From assembly GCA_910589415.1 (NCBI GenBank), contig OU342633.1, forward strand, positions 36,710,210-36,774,209: 64,000 bases of DNA. Reading direction: 5' to 3'. Source of the stretch: Malachius bipustulatus (Eukaryota; Arthropoda; Insecta; Coleoptera; Melyridae). The notes beneath the pieces were generated by a model, which had not been told where the DNA came from, made no database searches, and worked only from the letters and a program-made list of their open reading frames with translations. The position numbers were made by a program, and so were the translations under genes. Positions 32,301 through 40,179 of the stretch are shown here, in pieces; the stretch's first letter is position 1; each line of letters starts with the position of its first letter.

Positions 32301-33899
32301 ACGTCTCTGGTTATTTCCGAATCGAAAAGCAACGGATCTCAATGGACTGGTAAGTAATTATGTCTTTGTGCATATAAAGAAGAAAATAAGGGACAGCCTG
32401 TATATTTAAAGGATTTTCAGCAATAATAATTGTTATTTCTAATTTTCAGGTATCTTGTTCGTTCCTTTGGCTGTTTTTATGTCTTTTAACGTCATCTCGA
32501 TAATCACGAGGATTTCGGTACTCTCCTTGAAAAAACAGGTAAGTTTTATACAGGGTGGAATTTTTTTTGAAGTCTATACTATACAGGGTGCACCATATAT
32601 CCTTCTCTATATTGCTATCTCCTGAACGCTAATAGATACAGGGTCGGTTAAATTAGAGAAAAGATGCGCAGTTTTGTGGCCATCTCACATTTCAAAAATT
32701 TTCAAGGCCGACTAGATCCAAGAGTTTTCACAGTCAACTTTCGTTTTTCTTTTAGCCGCCATATTATTTTTTTATGTTGTTCGATATGAAAAAAATAATG
32801 GAAACCAAAAATTAATAAACTTAAAAAAAAAATGAAAAATTGTATTCTTTTTTCAAAGAAAAACCTAAAAAAATCGTCGAAATACATCAACATTGTTAAA
32901 ATACGCCGAAATAAATGCTTGTCTTATGGTTTTTTAAATTTATCTATGAAATTCGGTCTAAAAAGTGGTATTTTTTGTAAAGAAAAAAGAAGAATAAAAT
33001 TTTTTTTTTTTTTTTTTTTAAGTTTAACAATTTTTGGTTTTTATCATTTTTGTTATACCGAACGACATAAAAAAATAATATGGTGGGCATAAGAAAAACG
33101 AAAGTTGACTATGAAAACTCCGGGATCTAGTCGGCGTTGAAAATTTTTGTAACGTCAAATGGGTAGCTCTTGCCGACTTATGTAAACCCACAAAAAATTA
33201 TTTATCAATCTCCAATAATAAGAAAGATATGGAAAAAATAAGAAATCTCGATTTTTCAGTTTTTTCAGGATATTTCAGGAACGGTCGCATATATTTTGTA
33301 TGGCTTGACTGATTCGAGATGGCCACAAAATTGCGCTTCTTTGGACTTGTTTAACCGACCCTGTATCGGTAGATAAAAGGTTGGTCTATATGTTTGGTTT
33401 CTATAAGGCTCTAATTTTAATCTGACATGGTAACCGAAATCCACCTGTATATACAGTATACAGGGTGATTCATCCTTATATGTTTCGTGTCTTTGTTATT
33501 TGGACCGTTAATAGTAATGTTTCTTTATTCCAGGTAACAAATCAGTATTTGCTCCTCTTTCTGATCCTGTTTAAGATAATGCTAGTGCCGTTGATCATGT
33601 TCTGCAATGCTCAACCGAGGAATCATCTCCCGGTTATTTTCAAAGAGGATTATTTGTTTGTAATCTTCGTAATTTTGTTGTCTTTTTCTGACACATTTTT
33701 CGCTACCACTTTAGCTATTCTAATACCCAGGTAAAAATCTTTAATAAAATAATAAGAGTTTGAATTATTTTTTAAAATCTTTTTCAGGATAGCCAGACCG
33801 AACGAGATATATTTAACGAATGTGGTTTCAAATTTTTCTAAGACCGCTGGAATTGTTGCCATGTCGTTTGGGAACATAATCGTTGTTAACTCATTGTAG
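17314..33899 (+). CDS. Equilibrative nucleoside transporter (ENT/SLC29), paralog A
   Basis: Seven coding exons: 17314-17496, 20677-20920, 20990-21040, 31909-32349, 32450-32538, 33534-33730 and 33788-33899. All have GT-AG junctions and matching phases, giving 438 residues; AATAAA lies at 33948. ENTs are 11-helix plasma-membrane carriers of nucleosides. Family landmarks are TM1 LPGAFLVTAS, then YWMYKFRDP, SRFPPKYIG, QPGVTSLVIS (usual FPAVT), ILFVPLAVF, VPLIMFCN and a closing helix SFGNIIVVNSL. The cytoplasmic loop after TM6 is short. The usual TM1 Pro-Trp-Asn reads Pro-Gly-Ala, and the TM8 Asp-x-x-Gly-Arg reads Ser-Ile-Ile-Thr-Arg, so substrate choice may differ. Intron 3 (10.9 kb) contains a whole errantivirus in sense orientation, but no exon is damaged. 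It is the first of three tandem paralogs. Confidence 0.92.
18031..18253 (+). mobile_element. tRNA-derived SINE
   Basis: A tRNA-like head has an A-box-like TAGTACGATTGG at 18041-18052 and a perfect B box GGTTCGAATCC at 18094-18104. A tRNA-unrelated body and a T-run/A-rich tail follow after about 18247. The head does not fold into a standard cloverleaf by eye, so a tRNA gene is unlikely. It lies in ENT-A intron 1. Confidence 0.65.
18327..18991. mobile_element. TACAGGGTG-type MITE in ENT-A intron 1
   Basis: The left arm starts TACAGGGTGTCAAAGAAAG at 18327. Its complement ends near 18883 (TTTCTTTGACACC). A further 100 bp starting TCTCAAAAAACGGTGCA and ending CCCTGTATG extends it to 18991. The same family occurs, split, around 23090/31755 and at about 52020-52480. 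Confidence 0.8.
19560..19700 (-). repeat. Diverged copy of the 438-bp unit
   Basis: GAAACGTCGATATCTCTGTCTTCACC, then GTTGTTCAGA and a TTTTGTTTCCAATAGACTGATT stretch, follow the inverted-unit sequence at 16640-16740 with many changes. It lies in ENT-A intron 1, 3 kb from the array. Confidence 0.7.
19711..20356. mobile_element. TACAGGGTG-type MITE, about 645 bp
   Basis: TATACAGGGTGATCCCGAAATGGCGGACACGG at 19711-19742 is repeated inverted at 20325-20356. A second TACAGGGTGTTG end just inside (19744) indicates nesting. It lies in ENT-A intron 1. Confidence 0.9.
21209..21774. mobile_element. TACAGG-type MITE, family copy 1
   Basis: The ends are TATACAGGCTGATCAGTAACTCGC and its complement at 21750-21774. 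The body is nearly the same as 35297-35721, but has about 140 bp in the middle that the other copy lacks. It lies in ENT-A intron 3. Confidence 0.9.
21775..23089. other. ENT-A intron 3 DNA rich in a GTTGCCA word
   Basis: No gene. The words CTGGCAACG or GTTGCCAAA, or one-base variants, recur roughly every 100-200 bp on both strands (for example 21902, 22193, 22208, 22372, 22741, 22862). Spacing is irregular. Confidence 0.6.
23090..23353. mobile_element. MITE left part, split by the errantivirus
   Basis: It starts ATACAGGGTGAGTCAG and contains the family marker TGCCACTGGCATA (near 23252), followed by the TTTTTTGACAGCC stretch where the retrovirus is inserted. The right part resumes at 31755. 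Confidence 0.75.
23350..23353. repeat. Target-site duplication AGCC (left)
   Basis: AGCC precedes the 5' LTR and recurs at 31755-31758 after the 3' LTR. Joining the flanks with one AGCC restores a MITE phrase (GACA-GCCCC-ATATCTCAAAAACGG) also seen at 52380. Confidence 0.9.
23354..23908 (+). repeat. 5' LTR
   Basis: 555 bp, starting AGTTATGTTATCC and ending ACGTAAAT. TATAAA at 23727-23732 and an initiator-like TCAGT at 23777-23781 could form the promoter, though their spacing of about 50 bp is long. By eye one base differs from the 3' LTR, near 23582 (A here, G at 31428). Confidence 0.93.
23908..23921 (+). other. Primer-binding site, serine-tRNA type
   Basis: TGGCGCAGTC immediately follows (and overlaps by one base) the 5' LTR. 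It is complementary to the 3' end expected for an insect tRNA-Ser with CCA, as in the 17.6/297 group. Confidence 0.75.
24217..24236 (+). CDS. Candidate env leader exon
   Basis: An ATG at 24217 opens six codons plus two bases and then meets a consensus donor GTGAGT at 24237. An acceptor (CTTTCAG) ends at 29422, just upstream of the env body, and the phases match. The env frame lacks an ATG at its own 5' end, so a spliced subgenomic mRNA would supply start and signal sequence, as is known for gypsy-type elements. Confidence 0.65.
24314..25819 (+). CDS. gag polyprotein of the errantivirus
   Basis: 501 residues from ATG 24314. Residues about 85-260 are the Ty3/gypsy capsid-type helical region (YDGNQATLGIY near the start, SPYQFGMRC in the second half). 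From about 270 to the end the protein is very rich in Asn, Gln, Pro, Phe and Tyr, with no CCHC zinc knuckle. In this family Gag builds the particle and packages RNA. It overlaps pol, which lies in the -1 frame; the last codons contain the slippery heptamer. The 1-2 kb upstream hold the primer site and env leader. Confidence 0.93.
   Translation: MSDIDDLLKTFNELRLRSVQRLENIVGENTEESNSTIEIKSDTDLLSDQKLNTDLVDLEKFLDSSKSDSKSTEMANNNNNMKLYLDAIPNYDGNQATLGIYISACESFLSTFFTKDNDVQNSWLVKLITNKLSGRALTLIASRDDLVDWNSYKKLLISYFGDQRNSKCLVRDLMNLRMEKNESPYQFGMRCQDVRVLLLTKLKLEENDAGIRLAKTAMYDEMSLDVFLNVIPERLSDKVRFKNPKSLEEAMNFVIEEENVAYYRNRLYNPNANKNDKPIQKFQPSQTNNLHYAYPSQPANFPRPNLPPSNFNFKFQRPALQQPAQRPMFSSNNFYQNNFQRRPFNNNFYPRFQRPNFQNNPNFNNSNNSANPNSFYKPTPMDTSSGNTRHTTNTTETRPRKIPRRSFEEMYHQDIINNSPANKINISGNQYLPYNDDYYYNENQYYNENDDFDYSEYYQSEYYQQSEYDEPENNEIQNSPENFKDDQNLNFQQDQSTQDLT
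25765..29454 (+). CDS. pol polyprotein: protease, RT, RNase H, integrase
   Basis: The pol frame is open from 25765; the first ATG is only at 25915, downstream of the protease active site (LIDTGSS, near 25890). It is therefore expressed by -1 frameshift, not by that ATG. Counting from the ATG, RT shows VIDYRKL (about 320) and YLDDII (about 416), RNase H shows TTDAS (about 563) and TDHRPLVW, and integrase shows the HHCC finger (about 842-882: H, H, CDIC) and the D-D-E triad (in ADTF about 910, LDNGTEF about 962, GLIERLH about 998). All catalytic motifs are present, with no internal stop. The 3' end overlaps the start of env by about 40 bp. Confidence 0.95.
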   Translation, partial: RRSKSKFSAGPVNSRFNLIDLNNINQNLLPYIIIPHVNLKFLIDTGSSRTLISPDVVNKYYRKYVEVEPFKIKTAHKTTSHKYVANIPLPKTFNCMMYHKFCIFDFSKNYDGLIGIDLLKRLKADISIENKILKTKDTNIPIHYGNNNFNKCTVTIDPRMEKIVKIPVNTLSSLGIINHLSFQDGVETPTALVNIKNNFAITTVINSNDFPVKFEINEPLVVDSLNCYEEMEVDESNSNSSNDQNMNNNIDQILKENLQNLRLSHLNNQERNEIFKICHEYRDIFYCNKLPLTFTNVIKHSIKLKDETPIYKKAYRLPQASQLEAERQIKDLLEQDIIQPSDSPWSSPIIIVPKKLDASGERKHRLVIDYRKLNEQTVDDRYPLPNITEILDKLGKCQYFSTLDLASGFHQIEMNENDIQKTAFSTPRGHYEYKRMPFGLKNAPATFQRVMDNVLRGIQNEKCIVYLDDIIIYSTSLQEHVEKLRAVFDRLRSAKFKIQLDKSEFLKREVAFLGHIVTPEGVLPNPDKISAVINYPLPKTNKEIKSFLGLSGYYRKFIKDYAQITKPLTKCLKKGNKIVHDSEFISAFEKVKNILTNHPVLQYPDFSKPFVLTTDASNVALGAILSQGPIGQDRPICYASRTLNKSEQDYHAMEKELLAIVWATKYFRPYLYGRKFQIYTDHRPLVWLFKSKDPNSKLQRWRIRLEEFDYEIIHKKGIFNRNADALSRIKIDQINAIDNDSVIVNIDDFENLDDISDDDSEQTSNSNANSEPRNAIRILDEAIDNKPNQYFINEVLTKPKPVEIIKKSNKTIHNVYITKSNNEDQIKKFLKEYTAEKKKYYFYFSTENLYKDFSNIYIRLFNDSGPNIIRCTSKLIVISDPDEELQVIEYQHVGKTNHRGITETLKQIQRRYYFDDMKNKITSFINKCDICNKAKYDRNPPKIPLMITSTPEKPFQKLHADTFVVESKNYLTIIDAFTKFGQAIPITSKNSIDVTQGFLQYFACFGTPLMITLDNGTEFQNETVQNVLEMHKIKIHFVTENHPDSNGLIERLHSTLLEQIRVLKLTFKNEPITTLMNYALIAYNNTIHSSTNFTPLELMLGHSDNRNPLDIHYNQQVYQDYAKNHQEKLKIVYKSISETLEKEKHRVIDKRNERLSDIQFKVGQTVYEKNYKGRRRKTAQRNFGPYVIEKISDKNVAVISDNNTKRYVHLKNLRHPCLSDQSSSSSTSP
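25780..25786 (+). promoter_or_regulatory. -1 ribosomal frameshift site AAATTTT
   Basis: The heptamer reads A-AAT-TTT in the gag frame, fitting the X-XXY-YYZ rule, and lies within the 25765-25821 overlap of gag and pol. No downstream pseudoknot was modelled. Confidence 0.7.
29423..31145 (+). CDS. env glycoprotein of the errantivirus (main exon)
   Basis: An open frame of about 575 residues, the Env class I fusion protein related to baculovirus F. It mediates membrane fusion in infectious family members. It shows a hydrophobic N-terminus, a furin-type site RSKR (residues about 118-121 when counted from 29412) followed by a Gly/Ile-rich fusion-peptide-like stretch, coiled-coil-prone heptads over about 140-240, paired cysteines in the ectodomain and one transmembrane helix at about 536-556 with a 20-residue tail. 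The open frame begins at TTG 29412 without ATG. The acceptor at 29421-29422 and the leader at 24217 suggest splicing. The body appears uninterrupted. Confidence 0.9.
31189..31199 (+). other. Polypurine tract
   Basis: AGGGAGGGAGA lies directly before the 3' LTR, as required for plus-strand priming. Confidence 0.85.
31200..31754 (+). repeat. 3' LTR
   Basis: 555 bp, same ends as the 5' LTR with one difference noted by eye. The flanking AGCC at 31755-31758 is the second target copy. Confidence 0.93.
31755..31800. mobile_element. MITE right part after the retrovirus
   Basis: CCCCATATCTCAAAAACGG continues the element begun at 23090. The same phrase ends the relatives at about 18885 and 52385. The outer end is not clear. 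Confidence 0.65.
32577..33475. mobile_element. Nested TACAGGGT-type MITEs in ENT-A intron 5
   Basis: The inner element 32637-33366 has ends TACAGGGTCGGTTAAATTAGAG and the complement AACCGACCCTGTA. Its family copy is 40911-41580. It is flanked by TATACAGGGTG words at 32579 and 33460, suggesting it landed in an older element. Confidence 0.85.
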
Positions 33900-33953
33900 T
33901 ATTTTTTTTGTAATATTACACTATAATTAAATTTTTAATGAAGTTTTAATAAA

Positions 33954-35296
33954 ATAATTTTAAGTAAATCAGACTTGAGGAATCTCTCCTTACCAAACTA
34001 ACATATCTTCTTCTCGGCACGTAAGTCCTGCTCCTTTTAAATTTTCCCCAAAATGGTCTCCAGAGCTGAAAATTTTATCTTCCTTGTAATTTTCCCAAAA
34101 ATTTGGTGTCATTTTTTTTATGAAAAGAAACTGCAAAATAACAAAAGTTATCGCCTCTATAGAAAATAATTAATCTATTTATAGTATTTTTGTTTGCTCT
34201 TCCACTCGCTTCAGCACCTACCTACTTACAGCCTACAGGTCTCAATCAATTTTTAAATTTTTGAGATAATTTTTTTTACGATTTTTTAATCGCTCATTTG
34301 ACATGTTACTGTTAAAAAAGCTGCTGTAAAGTCCAAAAAACCCTACAAAACACGTGAAATTCCGTCAAATTTAAGTCCGGCGCTGTACCAGAAGACGATT
34401 GCAGGAACAGGTTAATTTTTTCGTTATGCAATGTTACCTGCCATAAAAACACAAGCAAGAATATAATGTATAAAAAAATCCTCTTCACCACTTCTGAGCA
34501 AACACCATTAACAACACCAATTCTGTCCTGAGAGTCATGGCCAGGACCTGCATCGCCATTGAACGAATTATTAGCGATGCTATAGGAACTGGAGGAGCTG
34601 TTAGAAGTGGTAAACAACCAGCGCTAAAATCAAGAATAGTCGACCATAACAATAAGGGTGGCCAGATCCGTATGCTGCAATGTTTGTCACTGAACGTCAA
34701 ATCCAGGCCTTCATGACGCATAATTTGACGTCACTGCGGGACAAGCTTCACTGCCATATGTTTACGTGGCAAATATAACCTTAAAATTAAATAAAAAATC
34801 CAAAATAACACTAAATTGGAGAAGTAGATATACATATTTTGATGTTGTCATAAATGATAATGGAGAGATAGACTGATGAGAATATTGTCCGTTTTTTAAA
34901 ATTATTTTTTGTGCTGGAACACCGACAACTTTGCTGATGTATTTCAGAACACACCTTGCCTTTTAAGTAGTCTACTATTATACAGCAAATCAAGCAAATA
35001 TAGAAAAAGGAATTGTGGTGGAAATGTGCTATAAAACTATAATGTAGTGGCGGAATAGTTATAACATTGAAACATACAATTTAGGAATTGACTCCCAATT
35101 CAAGCCACATATAAAAATTTCATGAAAATTCGTGACACGCCCCTATTATTCTCCACATTTAACTTTCATTTTTTGCTGATGCCTTTGAAGGTATAATGAA
35201 GCTTAGAAAATCTCGATCAACTTACTTAGGAAACATCTCTTTTTGACAGCAAATTTTTAATTCAACTGCACAGGTTTCCGATTCTCTTAAACTCTC
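33954..35296. other. ENT-A to ENT-B intergenic DNA, first part
   Basis: It holds the minus-strand exon-like segment 34438-34623. Nothing else was recognised. Confidence 0.4.
34438..34623 (-). CDS. Exon-like segment with a membrane helix, unknown gene
   Basis: On the minus strand an acceptor TTTTAG (34624-34629) is followed by 62 open codons and a GTAACA donor (34433-34437). The peptide is Ser/Asn-rich at first (TSNSSSSS), then GDAGPGH, and ends with a strongly hydrophobic stretch (IFLYIIFLLVFLW). A related fragment with SNSCSSS and DAGPG occurs on the minus strand at about 20465-20510. It could be a real exon of an unmodelled gene, a pseudo-exon, or part of a repeat. The family is unknown. 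Confidence 0.3.
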
Positions 35297-35721
35297 TATA
35301 CAGGGTGATCAGTAACTCGCGCACTCCGAATACAGGGCGATATAGAGCCCATTAAAATTAAGGATATTCTGAAAAAAAATTGAATCCAACGGTTGGTTTT
35401 CAAGTTACAGAGTTTCCCTCATCCGAGTTTAAAGGTAATTTTTTCAATAACCGTGATAAAAATTAATGAAAAATTAAGGTTACTGTAATGTCTGGAACGG
35501 ATACCATATAATTCATCAATTTTTTTCCCACAAAACCTCTTTACAGAGGAATTGAGAATGTTGGAAATTGATACCATACCTAAATCCCTTTTTTTTACAA
35601 AAATGGTCATATCTTTGGAAGAAAAGCACTTACAACACTGCAGTAAGAAAATTTACCACTCTTAAAAAGTGAAAGTTTACCGCAGCATGCTTTGAGTGCG
35701 CGAGTTACTGATCACCCTGTA
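35297..35721. mobile_element. TACAGGGTG-type MITE, family copy 2
   Basis: The ends are TATACAGGGTGATCAGTAACTCGC and its complement finishing at 35721. It is close to 21209-21774 throughout, with an internal deletion of about 140 bp. Confidence 0.9.
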
Positions 35722-35999
35722 GACTGGATCTTATCTTCCCTGCCAGTCAGCTGTAATATACTGGGACTAACTAACCTGATAGAACCGACAGACAAAACGT
35801 AATAAGTGGGTAATTTCCGGTTGATACTACCAAGTAAGATCTCCTTGTCCGTGGTCACGGATGAAGACCACAACGGCGAGGAAGGTGGCAAAGCAAGCAG
35901 GACTTCAACACTGCGGATCGGCGGAAGTGGCAACCTAGCATTGGGGATTAACATAAAAGTACAATTCATACTAGATCATGTCTAACTATGTTGAGTGGT

Positions 36000-38370
36000 G
36001 ATTAGAGATTAGAGCGGCTGCAGATAAAGATGCTCCTAAAGGAGGTTATGGCGTCGGGCCTTGGAATCCTAACATGATACAGAAACGATACAGAAACACG
36101 TACGTCTACGGGTGGAAATACACACTTCGAAAAGAGAGAGCCCCAAGGAATCTAAGGATGGGAGGGGTGCACTTCTTGATTGACTTACGTGAATACCCAG
36201 TCTTTAATTTCAGCCAAGACAGAGTACCTACCCAGTAATCGGAAAAAAGAAACAACGAGACAAAACTCATAGTGGATACCTGGAACATCTAAGGATGGAG
36301 AACTAAAGGCACAGAGGTTCTGGAAGAGTTCAGGAATACGAACGTGGGCATCCTCGTAATCAACGAAACCAGAAAGAAGGGAAATGGGACATAAAGTATA
36401 ACAGATGTGTTCCACTGCTGGAGCGGGATTAATTTGGGATATATGGTCCAACGGATGATGGCCCAATACAGAAAAAGAACGCTTCATTGACGAAATGCAG
36501 TTGGAAATTGTTAAGATAAAACCATCACATAAAATATTCCCAGCTGGAGACATAAGAGGAAGAGTAGGAAGAAAAAGTGATGACACTTACTAGCATAAGA
36601 CGGTTTGGAAAAGATGTCATAAGCGACAACGGAGAAAGATGGATAGAGCTCTGTGAATTGAACGGACTAAAGGTAGCAAATGGATTCTTCAGACATAAAG
36701 ACATACATAAGTCCACCTGGATCCAAGAAGACGAGAAATCTGAGATCAATAATTATTATAGATTACATTATAGTCAGGAAAGGAAAAATAGCACCATCGA
36801 GATCAAAGATGTCAGGGTCCAGAGAGGAGCAGAATGTGTCTCAGATCATAGACTGGTAGTAGCAAAAATGTACTTCCCGTTCACTAAAATATCAGAGATT
36901 CAACAACGATTCATGAAAAAGATTCAGGGTGCAGACACTTTAGAAGGAATCTATAAGAGACCTGCACTGATGAGGCTTGGAACTAGAAGAATTCATTTAC
37001 TAAGGTATTGCGGATCCTTATGAAAGAATCAAAAAGTGTATGAAGGAGACAGCTATGGAGCCTTAGGAGAGGAAAAAACTCGTAATAGATTAAAGGAAGA
37101 CATATCAAGGGACAGGTGGCAGGGTATAGATGAGAAGAAAGCATATTATAGTAAATATCTGAGTACAAAGCAAGGAGGACTTGAAAAATTATAAAGAGAA
37201 GAACAGAGAAGTAAAGAGAAAAGTACAACAGGAGAATAATAGAAGATGGGAAAGGACTTATGAAGAAATAGAACAGCATATGGGGGGGACTAGACTCAAA
37301 ATCTTGGAGAGTACTCAAAGCACTTAGAAGAGACAAAACCAAAAAAAAAAAACATATGTCATGTATTAAAGAGCAGATGTGGGAAGGTATTACAAATAAT
37401 CACTCACGGAGACAAGCCCACAATTCTTGATGAAGAAGGAAGAAACAGTATCAGAGGAAGGAGAAGAGATTACACTTACACTGTAGGAGGTCAAGTAAGC
37501 AATTAGAACAATGAAAACCCGAAAAGCTATAGGGGATCTGGAGGAACCACCATAGAGCTGAATTATTGCGCAGCAGAGAAACTCCTTCATATGATACACG
37601 GAATGTTCTTCAGATCCCTAAACAGAGAGGATCCGCCAGTAGAATGGTCAGGGGTCTAAATAGTAAATTATATCGATTCACAAGAAAGGAGACAGAAAAA
37701 AAATGTAAAAACTATATAGCGGAATGAGAGTCATAACATCAATTAGTCGACTGTATGGAAAAACATAAAGTAAAAGCTAGAGGAGACGATAAAGGGAAAA
37801 ATTGATGAAGATCAGACAAGTTTTACAGATGGAAGATCTCGTATAGACCAAATATACACACTACAACAGCTTATAGAAAAAAGATGGCAAAGAACAGAGA
37901 TATGCGTCTTGTATTTGTGGATATTCGAACTACCTCGAAAGAGAATGTGGGAGTTCATATCCGAGATAGAATGGAGCGAAAATGTGGATGATAAAGAAGA
38001 AAAACAAGAGAAAGATTAGGTGAACAGAGATGGATTTCTGGAGGAAATGCTGTGGGTTAAGTAGAATCGACGGAATAAGAAACGATGAAATCAAGAGAAG
38101 AATGAATGTAGAAAAGGAGGTGGGGGGAACACATCTCGGAGAAGAAGATTTTGTGGTATGGACATGTTAGATGAGTCCATCACAATCGCTGGATACATAC
38201 AATAACCGAGTGAAGCCCAGTAGGAAGAAGAAACTGAGGAAAACCAAGAAGATCGTGGAGAGATTAAGTAGACGAAGCAATGGAGATGAGACACCTATAG
38301 GAGAGGATTGAAGATATAGGGACTCATGAAGGGAAATGCTAGAAGCAGGAAGACAGTGTCAGCTGAAGAT
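36000..38370 (+). pseudogene. Decayed LINE (non-LTR retrotransposon)
   Basis: Read in shifting + frames. An endonuclease region at about 36560-36890 (IRRFGKDVISDNGERWIELCELNGLKVANGF, then SDHRLVVAKM) resembles the APE-type nuclease of insect LINEs often labelled craniofacial development protein 2-like. A reverse transcriptase remnant at about 37800-37930 shows FTDGRSRIDQIYTLQQLIEKRW. A C-terminal patch at about 38130-38290 shows WYGHVR and PRRSW-type residues. Stops and frameshifts are numerous, so it is dead. The clade is not assigned, and the 5' boundary could be nearer 35722. Confidence 0.85.
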
Positions 38371-40099
38371 ATCCTGATGAATATTATTTCTTGTTTCACT
38401 TGGTTTTGGAGTTATTTCATGATTTTATTGGTTTTATTAACAACAATAATACTAATTATACATTTTTCATCATGATTAACGTAATTTAGTTCTTAATGAT
38501 AATGATGATGATCAATAATCATCGATATAATAATCTATTAATAATCTAATTCTAATTCTACGTATCTATTCGTACCTCTAAGTGTACAGACTAATGCCAG
38601 GGTATTGTATAATACCTAAGCAATGCACAAAGCGTCGTGCTCTGGTCACGGCCAACGCTTGTTGATAAACAAGAGCTTGACTTGCTACAAACATAATTTT
38701 ATGTATTCTTAGTTAAAAAATAAAGATTATACTATACTACCTACTACACTATATTAAACATCGATTGTTTACTATTGCAGTGTCGTGTTTTTTAACTATC
38801 AAGAATTTATAAGTAAGTACATGCGTTTGCATGCTAAACTTTTAATTATTTGATTTACTGGATCGTAAGATTTGATTACTGAAATTTAATACTTTACTAA
38901 TAATAATCCAACAAAATGCCAGTCGAACCTTTGATTGACGCATATTTGAGCAGTCTTTGCCGCAGTGTGGGGTGTGGTTATTTCGTTTTCTTTTCAAAGT
39001 CGAAAGATTCGATTCTCTGTGAAACTTTGAACCGCTGATTCGAACTTCAAACGAAAAACTTTTTCGAATCATCTCGGAACCCCCGCATAAGGTCGTAACA
39101 AAAAATGAATAACACGAAACGAGCAAAAATAACCGAAAAAGTGATTCTCTTTATAGGAACGTGAGAAATAATTAAAATTCGAGGCTCAGTGCCGGATGAT
39201 TGAATCGTTAAAAAAATTGCAATTTCTCGTATCTACCGTTTGGAAGTTTTATGGAAGTTCAAGTAGTAAAAGTTTTCTAGAACTTCAAAGTTAGTTCCAA
39301 GACTTGAAGATTTGAATCAAAGCTCGACATAAGGTCATCGAATAAACGTTCTAATTTAGGACTGGGCTTATCGATTCAAGAATTTTTTCATGAGGACACG
39401 TTTGACGTTTGACATCTTAGCATTTTTATGGCTTTTATTAACTTCGGTTGATATCCAACGATTTATTTCATTTTCTTCATGTTCTCCACACCAGAAAAAT
39501 CCACGATTTATTAAAAAAAATCACTTCTAGCAGGTATATCTATTTGAATAACCAACTGCGAAAGAAACCAACAAATCTCCCTACTAATTTGACAATCATG
39601 GTTCAATATACCTACATTTAATTTTTACAAGTTTGTTGCTTCTTACCAAATTTACATTCAAGAGGAAGTATCCAATAAAATAAAACTTATAAGGTCAATA
39701 TTCTCCCAGATCAATGATTTCACCTTGAGAAAAACTTCGTTTATCCTTCATTTTTGTAAAACAAAACTCTTTGTTGTTACATTGGCAATAAAATAAAATA
39801 GTTGAAAATGTAATAAGGGCACCTGTCGATTTTGTTATTTCTCTTTGATCTTTGCTTTGATGCAATTTATTGACAGATACAATTTTCTACAAAGTAAAAG
39901 ACAGGTTCCTCTTTTTATTAGAGGTCAGACACAATACCCGGTTATAATAAAAAACCGTCCTCGTCTGGATCTTTGTTTACTTTTCCACAATAATCGTCTC
40001 TCTATTCGACAAAATCTTATCAAGAAACAGTAGAATATCTGTATGATAATAAGGCTTATTTTATAAATGAATACAATTTATTATAAATTATTATTTGAA
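38371..40099. other. Intergenic DNA upstream of ENT-B
   Basis: No exon or clear repeat was recognised. AT-rich simple stretches lie around 38440-38550. Confidence 0.45.
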
Positions 40100-40179
40100 T
40101 ATAAATAGTAAGTGGCGTTCATAATTTGATTCAAAATGTTCAATTCTTATACTCGGTTCTTTTGTGTAATTTTCGCAAC
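40100..40179 (+). promoter_or_regulatory. Candidate ENT-B TATA box and 5' UTR
   Basis: TATAAATA at 40100-40107 lies about 30 bp before a TTCAAAA start-like site near 40130 and 80 bp before the ATG at 40180. No acceptor precedes the ATG, so the leader may be unspliced, unlike the other two paralogs. Confidence 0.4.

Noticed and set aside
36106..36586. Minus-strand frames of 60-133 residues over the LINE
   Set aside because: They are opposite-strand shadows of the decayed endonuclease/RT reading on the + strand.
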